The notes under the pieces were generated by a model that was given only the letters and a program-made list of their open reading frames with translations, was not told the origin of the DNA and searched no databases. Source: Deltaproteobacteria bacterium (GTDB lineage: Bacteria; Myxococcota; B64-G9). From it: DNA of 18,172 bases. Below are positions 7,612 through 15,150 of this stretch, piece by piece (position 1 is the first letter of the stretch; each line of letters opens with the position of its first letter). The stretch is taken from positions 1 to 18,172 of the forward strand of contig QMME01000031.1 in NCBI GenBank assembly GCA_003647095.1, in the 5' to 3' direction. The translations under genes and the position numbers were made by a program.

Positions 7612-8054
7612 AGAAAGAGGTGAGCCGGGTGATCGCCAACGGCAGCGAGCAGCAGTTGCAGGAACTGGTCGAGCAGCATGCCGGCGCCGTGCGGCACCTG
7701 CTGGCGCTCACCTACCAGGCAGACAGCGTGGTGCGCGAAAGAGCCGCCCACGGCGTGGCCCTGGCCGGGCACCATCATCCCCGGCTGGTGCGGCGGGTGA
7801 TCGAGCGCCTGTTGTGGGCCATGAACGACGAATCGGGCACCAACGCGCAGACGGCGCCGCTGGTGTTGCGGGCCATCGCCCGGGAGACCCCGCAGCTGTT
7901 GGAGACGGCGGTGCCGGAGTTGAACCGGGCGGCGCAGGAAGACGAGAACATCGGCGGGCTGGCCCGGCAGGTGCTGCAGGAGCTGGGCCGGGTGCCGGAG
8001 ATTGCCGGGCAGTGGCCGGAGATCTTCACCGGGTTGCAGGAAGCGGAGGAGTGA
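7602..8054 (+). CDS. Small HEAT-repeat-like protein of the dsr cluster
   Basis: A 150-residue, soluble, all-helical protein. It has helix-pair periodicity consistent with two to three HEAT/Armadillo-like repeats: about 38-70, 84-108 and 113-132. A distinctive LWAMNDESGTN segment sits at 71-81. No catalytic motif, cysteine, signal peptide or membrane span is present. The ATG at 7602 overlaps the dsrN stop by 10 nt; the open frame extends upstream to 7539, but that would overlap dsrN far more. It precedes the TPR gene by 4 nt. HEAT-like proteins usually act as scaffolds or maturation factors, so a role in assembling or inserting cofactors into Dsr proteins is possible. That is inference; I do not recognise a named family. 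Confidence 0.72.
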   Translation: MGLKKEVSRVIANGSEQQLQELVEQHAGAVRHLLALTYQADSVVRERAAHGVALAGHHHPRLVRRVIERLLWAMNDESGTNAQTAPLVLRAIARETPQLLETAVPELNRAAQEDENIGGLARQVLQELGRVPEIAGQWPEIFTGLQEAEE

Positions 8055-8058
8055 GAAC

Positions 8059-8661
8059 ATGAGCGACGATGCCGGCCTGAGCCGCCTGGAAAGAGCGCGG
8101 CGGGAAGTCGCGGACAATCCCGACTCCGCCCGTGCCCACCTGAAGCTGGGCACCTTGCTGCTGCGGGCCCAGAAGATGGCCGAGGCCGAGGCAGAGCTGC
8201 TGCGCGCCCTGGAGCTGGATGCCTCCTGCGTGGAGGCCTGGGTCAACCTGGGGGGGGTGAAGCTCAGCCGCTTCGATTTCGCCGGTTGTGTCGATGCCAA
8301 CCGGCATGCCCTGGAGGCTGACCCGGATTGCCTGCTGGCCCATTACAACCGGGGCCTGGGGCACCTGTACCTGGAGCAGCCCGAGCAGATGGTGGAGTGC
8401 TTCGGCAGGGTGGTGGAGCTGGATCCCCAGCACGGCGCCGGTCACTACCACCTGGCCATCGCCCTGCACGCGCTGGGACGCACTCCGCAGGCATACCTGC
8501 ACTACCGGCGTTGCCTGCAGCTGGGTCATTCGCCGGGGGCCGATTTCATTCGCGAGATGGAAAAATACGAAAAGAGCATGGTCAAGCAAGAAGGCGACGC
8601 CGCCGTGGTGGAACTCGGGCCCGATGGCCCGACCGACGGCGGCGCTGACGGGAAACGGTAA
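8059..8661 (+). CDS. TPR-repeat protein of the dsr cluster
   Basis: A 200-residue soluble protein with four consecutive tetratricopeptide repeats, at about residues 25-58, 59-92, 93-126 and 127-160. These are recognisable from the repeated A..LG.L......A.......AL..DP pattern. The hydrophilic tail is charged. There is no signal peptide or membrane segment, so it probably acts in the cytoplasm as an adaptor. The ATG at 8059 is chosen because GGAGGA (8045-8050) lies 8 nt upstream; an earlier in-frame start at 8002 would overlap the HEAT gene. It sits between the HEAT-like gene (4-nt gap) and dsrC (27-nt gap), so it may serve DsrC or DsrAB maturation. The partner is unknown. Confidence 0.85.
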   Translation: MSDDAGLSRLERARREVADNPDSARAHLKLGTLLLRAQKMAEAEAELLRALELDASCVEAWVNLGGVKLSRFDFAGCVDANRHALEADPDCLLAHYNRGLGHLYLEQPEQMVECFGRVVELDPQHGAGHYHLAIALHALGRTPQAYLHYRRCLQLGHSPGADFIREMEKYEKSMVKQEGDAAVVELGPDGPTDGGADGKR

Positions 8662-8673
8662 CCAGCCACCATC

Positions 8674-8681
8674 AAAGGAGG
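8674..8681 (+). promoter_or_regulatory. Strong ribosome binding site of dsrC
   Basis: AAAGGAGG lies 7 nt before the dsrC ATG, one of the best Shine-Dalgarno matches in the run. This fits the known high abundance of DsrC relative to other Dsr proteins. Confidence 0.7.
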
Positions 8682-8688
8682 AAAGGCA

Positions 8689-9006
8689 ATGAGCGAGTTC
8701 AAGGTCGGTGACACCAGCATCGAGGTCGACGAGGACGGGTTCATCCAGGAGCCCGACAAGTGGAACGAGGACGTGGCCAAGGCCCTGGCCGCCACCGAGG
8801 GCGTGGAGGAGATGACCGAGGATCACTGGAAGGTGGTCAACTTCCTGCGCGAGTACTACCTGGAGTACGGTGTGGCTCCCATGATCCGCAAACTGTGCAA
8901 GTCGACCGGATTCAAGCTCAACAAGATCTACGAGCTGTTCCCCTCCGGTCCGGCCAAGGGCGCCTGCAAGGTAGCCGGCCTGCCCAAGCCGACCGGTTGC
9001 GTCTGA
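8689..9006 (+). CDS. dsrC: DsrC, sulfur-carrier partner of DsrAB and DsrMKJOP
   Basis: A 105-residue protein of canonical DsrC length with a flexible C-terminal arm carrying both redox cysteines, C93 and C104, spaced C-x10-C, with C104 penultimate. This identifies a functional DsrC rather than a TusE or a one-cysteine homologue. Other family marks are DEDGFIQEPDKWNEDVA near 14-30 and YGVAPMIRKLCKSTG near 60-74. During sulfite reduction the two cysteines carry a trisulfide that the DsrMKJOP complex reduces; in oxidizers the cycle runs in reverse. It has its own strong ribosome binding site and is followed by a stem-loop (9031-9075), both consistent with high expression. Being inside the run and not at a separate locus is a notable but known arrangement. 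Confidence 0.97.
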   Translation: MSEFKVGDTSIEVDEDGFIQEPDKWNEDVAKALAATEGVEEMTEDHWKVVNFLREYYLEYGVAPMIRKLCKSTGFKLNKIYELFPSGPAKGACKVAGLPKPTGCV

Positions 9007-9030
9007 GAGCAGGAAGCGGTTGACAGCGGG

Positions 9031-9075
9031 CACCCGGCCCCCTCCTCCCGCCAGGTCGGGAAGGCGGGCCGGGTG
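9031..9075 (+). other. Long stem-loop between dsrC and the RsbRD-like gene
   Basis: CACCCGGCCC (9031-9040) pairs perfectly with GGGCCGGGTG (9066-9075). The enclosed region can form a smaller inner stem, CCCG (9047-9050) with CGGG (9057-9060). No T-tract follows, so an intrinsic terminator is unlikely. It may act as a processing or stability element at the 3' end of the dsrC part of the message. That is an inference from structure and position. Confidence 0.5.
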
Positions 9076-9095
9076 TACCCGGTGGAGTGTGCCCT

Positions 9096-9662
9096 ATGTC
9101 GCTGGCAACGCCTATCGCAGAGTGCCAGGCGGAAGTGCATGGTCGCTGGCTTGACCGGGTGATGGCCAGTTACCCGGAGCAGGCGCGTCCCTTTTTCCGC
9201 CGGCAAAAGAATCGCTTCGCCAACCCGGTGGGGCAGACTCTTGACCGGGGCCTGCGGCTGCTGCTGCAGGAGCTGGCCGGGGAGAGCCGCCCCGAGGAGC
9301 TGTGCCGGCATCTGGAAGAGATTCTGCGGGTGCGCTCGGTGCAGTCGTTTACACCCGCCCAGGCGGTGCGATTCCTGTTCGAGCTGAAGGATATCGTGCG
9401 CGAGGTGCTGGGCGAGCGCCTGGCAGACCGGCGGGAACAGGAATGGCTGGGCCGCTTCGACCGGCAGGTCGACCAGCTGGCACTTTTCGCCTTCGACATC
9501 TACTCGCGGTTGCGGGAGCGGATGTACCAGCTGCGAATCGCGGAGGTCAAGCGCAGCGTCTCCACCATCATGAAGAGAACGGGCTACTTCTCGGAGGAGC
9601 TGTTCGCCAAGCCCGTTCCCGAGCAGAAGACGGCGGGCCCGTCCGGTGCCCCCGGGGAGTGA
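9096..9662 (+). CDS. RsbRD-like N-terminal domain protein (RsbT co-antagonist type)
   Basis: A 188-residue, helical, soluble protein. RWLDRVMASYPEQARPFFRRQKNRFANPVG near the N-terminus, RVRSVQSFTPAQAVRFLFELKDIVRE in the middle and ALFAFDIYSRLRERMYQLRIAEVKR near the C-terminus (each quoted only as a landmark) are the conserved blocks of the RsbRD N-terminal domain. In stressosome proteins this domain is a sensor fused to STAS; here no STAS domain follows. The ATG at 9096 has GGTGGAG about 8-9 nt upstream and is preferred to a GTG at 9087. It lies 3 nt before dsrM. Single-domain relatives beside dsrMKJOP are, to my recollection, common in sulfate reducers. A sensory or assembly role is inferred, not shown. 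Confidence 0.82.
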   Translation: MSLATPIAECQAEVHGRWLDRVMASYPEQARPFFRRQKNRFANPVGQTLDRGLRLLLQELAGESRPEELCRHLEEILRVRSVQSFTPAQAVRFLFELKDIVREVLGERLADRREQEWLGRFDRQVDQLALFAFDIYSRLRERMYQLRIAEVKRSVSTIMKRTGYFSEELFAKPVPEQKTAGPSGAPGE

Positions 9663-9665
9663 GCA

Positions 9666-10685
9666 ATGAAAGCGGCGGTTTCACTGATAGTGGTACTGGC
9701 CCTGGTGGTCCTGGCCTACCTGGGCACCGGCCTGGGGCAGGCCGGGTTCATCTTCGGCATCGTCCTGCCCTACCTGGCCCTGGCCGTGTTCCTGGTGGGC
9801 TTCGTCAGCCGGGTGCTGGGCTGGGCCCGCTCGCCGGTGCCGTTCCGCATTCCCACCACCTGCGGGCAGCAGAAGTCACTGCGCTGGATCAAGCACGACC
9901 GGCTGGAGAATCCTTTCACCGCCTGGCAGGTGATCGGTCGCATGCTGCTGGAGGTGCTGTTCTTTCGTTCCCTGTTCCGCAACACCCGCATGGAGATGCA
10001 CCAGGGCAAGATGACCCACGGCCCCTCGAAGTGGCTGTGGCTGGGGGCCATCGTCTTCCACTACTCCATGCTGGTGGTGCTGCTGCGGCACCTGCGCCTG
10101 TTCACGGAACCGGTACCGTTTTTCGTGGGCTGGATCGAGGCCGCCGACGGTTTCCTGCAGATCGGGGTGCCGGTGCTCTACCTGACCAGCCTGGGCCTGC
10201 TGGCGGGGCTGGGCTACCTGCTGCTGCGGCGGCTGTTCATTGCCCAGGTACGCTACATCTCGCTGCTCAACGACTACTTCCCGCTGTGGTTGCTGCTGGG
10301 AATCGGCAGCACGGGGTTCCTGCTGCGCCACTTCGTCAAGACCGACCTGGTGAGCATCAAGTCGCTGACGCTGGGGCTTATCTCCTTCTCGCCCCAGTTG
10401 CCCGAAGGAGTGCACTGGCTGTTTTACGCCCACCTGCTGCTGGTGTGCACCCTGTTTGCCTACTTCCCCTTCAGCAAGCTCATGCACCTGGGCGGGGTGT
10501 TCCTGTCGCCCACCAGGAACCTGGCCAGCAACAACCGGGCGGTGCGCCACGTCAACCCCTGGGACTACCCGGTCAAGGTGCACACCTACGAGGAATACGA
10601 GGACGATTTCCGCGACAAGATGGTCGCGGCCGGTATCCCCGTCGAGAAACAACCCCAGCCGGCCGCCGCCGCGGAAAAGGAGTGA
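9666..10685 (+). CDS. dsrM: DsrM, membrane cytochrome b subunit of DsrMKJOP
   Basis: A 339-residue integral membrane protein of the NarI-like cytochrome b type. Hydrophobic segments lie at about residues 5-22, 27-48, 123-145, 163-188, 203-221 and 250-270. Histidines available as haem b ligands include H132 (IVFHYS), H142 (LLRHLR), H222, H250, H256 and H274. The polar C-terminal tail, about 282-339, would face the cytoplasm near DsrK. DsrM links the membrane quinone pool to DsrK and hence to DsrC. The gene begins 3 nt after the preceding stop and ends 3 nt before dsrK, which indicates tight coupling. There is no truncation. Confidence 0.95.
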   Translation: MKAAVSLIVVLALVVLAYLGTGLGQAGFIFGIVLPYLALAVFLVGFVSRVLGWARSPVPFRIPTTCGQQKSLRWIKHDRLENPFTAWQVIGRMLLEVLFFRSLFRNTRMEMHQGKMTHGPSKWLWLGAIVFHYSMLVVLLRHLRLFTEPVPFFVGWIEAADGFLQIGVPVLYLTSLGLLAGLGYLLLRRLFIAQVRYISLLNDYFPLWLLLGIGSTGFLLRHFVKTDLVSIKSLTLGLISFSPQLPEGVHWLFYAHLLLVCTLFAYFPFSKLMHLGGVFLSPTRNLASNNRAVRHVNPWDYPVKVHTYEEYEDDFRDKMVAAGIPVEKQPQPAAAAEKE

Positions 10686-10688
10686 ACC

Positions 10689-12321
<1,633 letters not shown>

Positions 12322-12329
<8 letters not shown>

Positions 12330-12756
12330 CTCGGGCAAGATTATCGGCGGACTGGTGATCTTCGTCGCCGGGCTGACCTTTCCCTTCTGGTTCACCCTGG
12401 CGGCCGGCCAGGCCGACTACCGGCCGGACCCGGAGCGTCCCACCGGCCAGAAGCACTGCGTCGAGGACACCGCCTACATGAAGGCCTGGCACATGGATCT
12501 GCTCGACCACTGGCGCGACGAAGTGGTACGCAATGGCCAGCGGGTATACCTGCCCGACAAGCGCTGGCCCTGTTCGCGCGACGAGGATTGCACCGGCGGT
12601 TTCTGCCAGCAGGGCATCTGTCGCTACGACATGAGCCTGACCAACAACTGCCTGGAATGCCATCGCAGCCGGGCCCGCTTCTGCGACCGCTGCCACGACT
12701 ACCTGGAAGTGAAGCCCTATTGCTGGGATTGCCACCTGGCGCCGGAGGAGGAGTGA
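12322..12756 (+). CDS. dsrJ: DsrJ, membrane-anchored triheme cytochrome c
   Basis: A 144-residue periplasmic subunit with an N-terminal membrane anchor or signal, about residues 7-29. Three CxxCH haem c motifs are present: C110-H114, C121-H125 and C134-H138. C46 lies in KHCVEDTAYM, where DsrJ proteins keep a cysteine proposed as an unusual axial haem ligand. Unusually, four further cysteines (C84, C90, C95, C100) lie between the anchor half and the first haem motif, in the pattern C-x5-C-x4-C-x4-C. This looks like a disulfide-bonded insertion absent from the DsrJ sequences I recall. The start overlaps dsrK by 8 nt. The function within DsrMKJOP, exchanging electrons with periplasmic partners, is still debated. 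Confidence 0.95.
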
Positions 12757-12759
12757 GCC

Positions 12760-13542
12760 ATGGATGAAAGTCGCCGCAACTTTCTCAAGGTCGCCGGCTC
12801 GGCCGCCGTCGGAGCCGCCTGGGCGGTGCCGGTGGTCAAGGCATTGGCCGGTGGCGGCAAGACGCAAACCTGGCCGGGCGGACGGGCGGCCCGGCGCTGG
12901 GCGCTGGTGATCGACGTCAACAAGTGCTCGTCTCCGGCGGTGCAGCGGGCCTGTGCCGAGGCCTGCCACCGGGTCCACAACGTGCCCCACGTGCCCGAGC
13001 ACAAGCACGAGGTGAAGTGGATCTGGTCCACCGGTTTCGAGAATGCCTTTCCCGAGCAGGCGCACCACGATTACCGGCGCGACCTGCTGGAGAACCCGGT
13101 GATGGTGCTCTGCAACCACTGCGAGCGGCCTCCCTGCGTGCGGGTGTGCCCCACCCAGGCCACCTTCAAGCGCCCGGACGGCGTCGTCATGATGGACATG
13201 CACCGCTGCATCGGTTGCCGCTACTGCATCGCCGCCTGTCCCTACGGGGCGCGCAGCTTCAACTGGGAAGATCCCCTCAAGTACCTGGATCATCCTCGCC
13301 CCGACTACCCGCACCGCACCAAGGGAGTGGTGGAGAAATGCACCTTCTGCACCGAGCGCCTGGCCCGCGGGCTGGAGCCGGCCTGCGTGGAGGCCGCCGT
13401 GCGGGTGGCCGGACCGGGAGCCATGGTTTTCGGGGATGTGGGAGATCCCAACTCGGCGGTGTCGCAACTGTTGCGTACCAAGACCACGCTGCGGCGCAAG
13501 CCCGGCCTGGGAACCGAACCCCACGTGTTCTACGTCGTGTGA
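12760..13542 (+). CDS. dsrO: DsrO, Tat-exported ferredoxin-like subunit of DsrMKJOP
   Basis: A 260-residue periplasmic Fe-S protein. The N-terminal SRRNFLKVAGSAAVG, with R5 and R6, is a Tat signal. Two complete four-cysteine ferredoxin groups are visible: C118, C121, C126, C130 and C150, C153, C156, C160. Two incomplete groups each keep three cysteines: C56, C65, C69 and C194, C197, C209. In related DMSO-reductase B subunits the last group normally reads CxxxCP, while here the position after C209 is alanine (ACVEAAVR). Fewer than four clusters are therefore expected, which may be normal for DsrO. It is 3 nt after dsrJ and 7 nt before dsrP, and would pass electrons between DsrJ and DsrP. Confidence 0.95.
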   Translation: MDESRRNFLKVAGSAAVGAAWAVPVVKALAGGGKTQTWPGGRAARRWALVIDVNKCSSPAVQRACAEACHRVHNVPHVPEHKHEVKWIWSTGFENAFPEQAHHDYRRDLLENPVMVLCNHCERPPCVRVCPTQATFKRPDGVVMMDMHRCIGCRYCIAACPYGARSFNWEDPLKYLDHPRPDYPHRTKGVVEKCTFCTERLARGLEPACVEAAVRVAGPGAMVFGDVGDPNSAVSQLLRTKTTLRRKPGLGTEPHVFYVV

Positions 13543-13549
13543 GGAAGCC

Positions 13550-14710
13550 ATGCTGGAAAAAGCACTTCAAGGCAGTCGCCGCTACTGGATGTGGATCGCC
13601 TTCCTGGCGCTGGTCATCCTGGCCGGGTTCGCCGCCTACCTGTACCAGTTGCGGGAAGGGTTGGGGGTCACCGGCTTGAGCCGGGACGTTTCCTGGGGGC
13701 TGTACATCGCCCAGCTGACCTTCCTGGTGGGCGTGGCCGCCTCGGCGGTGATGGTGGTGTTGCCCTACTACCTGCACAACTTCAAGGCCTTCGGCAAGCT
13801 CACCATCCTGGGCGAGTTCCTGGCCATACCCTCGGTGATCATGTGCATGCTGTTCGTGTTCGTGGACATGGGCCAGCCGCAGCGGGTGCTCAACGTGTTG
13901 TTGCACCCCACCCCCAACTCGCCCATGTTCTGGGACGTGATGGTGCTCAGCGGCTACCTGCTGCTGAACATCCTCATCTCCCTGGTCACCTTCGGCGCCG
14001 AGCGGCGGGGAGTGGCGCCGCCGCGTTGGATCCGGCCCATCATCATCCTTTCCATCCCCTGGGCCATCAGCATCCACACCGTCACCGCCTTTCTCTACGC
14101 CGGCCTGGAGGCACGACCCTTCTGGATGACGGCCATCATGGCCCCGCGCTTCCTGGCCTCGGCCTTCGCCGCCGGCCCCAGCCTGCTGATCCTGCTGTGC
14201 CTGCTGGTGCGTCGGGTAAGCCGCTTCGACCCGGGGCGGGAAGGCATCCAGAAGGTGGCCGTCATCGTCACCTACGCCATGGCCGCCAACATCTTCTTCG
14301 TGCTGGTGGAACTGTTCACCGGCATCTACAGCGACATGCCCGAGCACCTGCACTACTTCCAGTACCTGTTTCTGGGCCTGGAAGGACACCACGCCCTGGT
14401 GCCGTGGGCCTGGACCTCCCAGTTGCTGGGGGTGGCCGCCCTGGTGGCGATGTTCTTCCCGCAGGTGCGCCGCAACGAAAAGACCCTGGCCCTGGCTTGC
14501 CTGGCGATATTCGCCGCCCTGTGGATGGAGAAGGGGCTGACGCTGATCATCGCCGGCTTCGTTCCCAACCCCCTGGGCGAGGTCACCGAGTACAGCCCCA
14601 CCCTGGTGGAGTTGCTGATTACCTTCGGTATCTATGCCATCGGCGCCCTGGTGTTGAGCGGCCTGTACAAGATCGCCATCACCGTGCGCGAAAGCCTCAA
14701 GGCAGCCTGA
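13550..14710 (+). CDS. dsrP: DsrP, NrfD-family membrane subunit of DsrMKJOP
   Basis: A 386-residue polytopic membrane protein with about ten hydrophobic helices, near residues 12-32, 50-74, 85-106, 128-150, 162-184, 200-221, 235-258, 283-304, 312-336 and 353-375. FVDMGQPQRVLNV near 104-116 is a typical NrfD/PsrC element. The family exchanges electrons with menaquinone at the periplasmic side, here via DsrO. The ATG at 13550 follows GAGGAAG directly and begins 8 nt after the dsrO stop. An in-frame start at 13436 would lie inside dsrO and is rejected. It is followed 15 nt later by the CGGC gene, suggesting the operon continues. Confidence 0.95.
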   Translation: MLEKALQGSRRYWMWIAFLALVILAGFAAYLYQLREGLGVTGLSRDVSWGLYIAQLTFLVGVAASAVMVVLPYYLHNFKAFGKLTILGEFLAIPSVIMCMLFVFVDMGQPQRVLNVLLHPTPNSPMFWDVMVLSGYLLLNILISLVTFGAERRGVAPPRWIRPIIILSIPWAISIHTVTAFLYAGLEARPFWMTAIMAPRFLASAFAAGPSLLILLCLLVRRVSRFDPGREGIQKVAVIVTYAMAANIFFVLVELFTGIYSDMPEHLHYFQYLFLGLEGHHALVPWAWTSQLLGVAALVAMFFPQVRRNEKTLALACLAIFAALWMEKGLTLIIAGFVPNPLGEVTEYSPTLVELLITFGIYAIGALVLSGLYKIAITVRESLKAA

Positions 14711-14725
14711 GGCAGGGAGAAGGAC

Positions 14726-15079
14726 ATGGCCAAGATAGCCATTATCTACTGCAAGAAGGTGAAGGATTATTCCTGTATCGCCTGTGCCAAGTGCTACAAG
14801 GCCATCAAGAACAGGGATGCCGAGTTCGCCGCCTACGACGAGGTCGATCTCTGTGCCATGACCGACTGCGGTGACTGCCCGGGACTGGTGGTGCCCCGGG
14901 TGAAGCTGCTCAAGGAGATCACCGGCATGCTGGATCGCGAGGTGGAGGTGATTCACTTCGGCACCTGTGTCAAGCTGGCCATGGAGACGGCCGAATGTCC
15001 CATCGACTGGGACGATCTCAAGATCACCCTGGAGAAGAAGTTCGGCGTCAAGGTGGTGCTGGGAACTCATTCCTATTGA
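14726..15079 (+). CDS. CGGC-domain cysteine-rich protein downstream of dsrP
   Basis: A 117-residue soluble protein with nine cysteines: C9, C17, C20, C23, C43, C48, C51, C81 and C91. The order MAKIAIIYC near the N-terminus, a C-rich loop, TDCGDCPG at 46-53 and FGTCVK near 78-83 matches the CGGC domain family, thought to bind metal. In this copy the name-giving CGGC reads CGDC. The cysteine set suggests a metal, Fe-S or persulfide-handling site. It lies 15 nt after dsrP and 71 nt before the sirohaem synthase, so it probably belongs to the dsr transcript. No function is assigned to the family. Sulfur or metal trafficking for Dsr maturation is a guess from context. Confidence 0.8.
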   Translation: MAKIAIIYCKKVKDYSCIACAKCYKAIKNRDAEFAAYDEVDLCAMTDCGDCPGLVVPRVKLLKEITGMLDREVEVIHFGTCVKLAMETAECPIDWDDLKITLEKKFGVKVVLGTHSY

Positions 15080-15150
15080 TTGCTCCTCCGCGGTACTGGT
15101 AGGGTGGCCGCCACGCGGGCGCCGTGGAGAGGACCCGCCAGGAGTCTGAC

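Noticed and set aside
8689..9006. DsrC-family gene as TusE or a non-catalytic DsrC homologue
   Set aside because: Both C-terminal cysteines are present with the C-x10-C spacing, and the gene lies within a complete dsr set.
9020..9048. TTGACA at 9020-9025 as an internal promoter before the RsbRD-like gene
   Set aside because: No acceptable -10 sequence at 16-18 nt; the expected position is C-rich and lies inside the stem-loop.
13277..15070. 597-codon open frame on the minus strand opposite dsrO, dsrP and the CGGC gene
   Set aside because: Antisense shadow with histidine- and glutamine-rich low-complexity sequence; the plus-strand genes are certain.
15080..15150. Small inverted repeats (for example GTGGC/GCCAC at 15104-15114) as a terminator before the sirohaem synthase
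   Set aside because: Stems of five bases or less with no T-tract; such repeats are expected by chance in GC-rich DNA.
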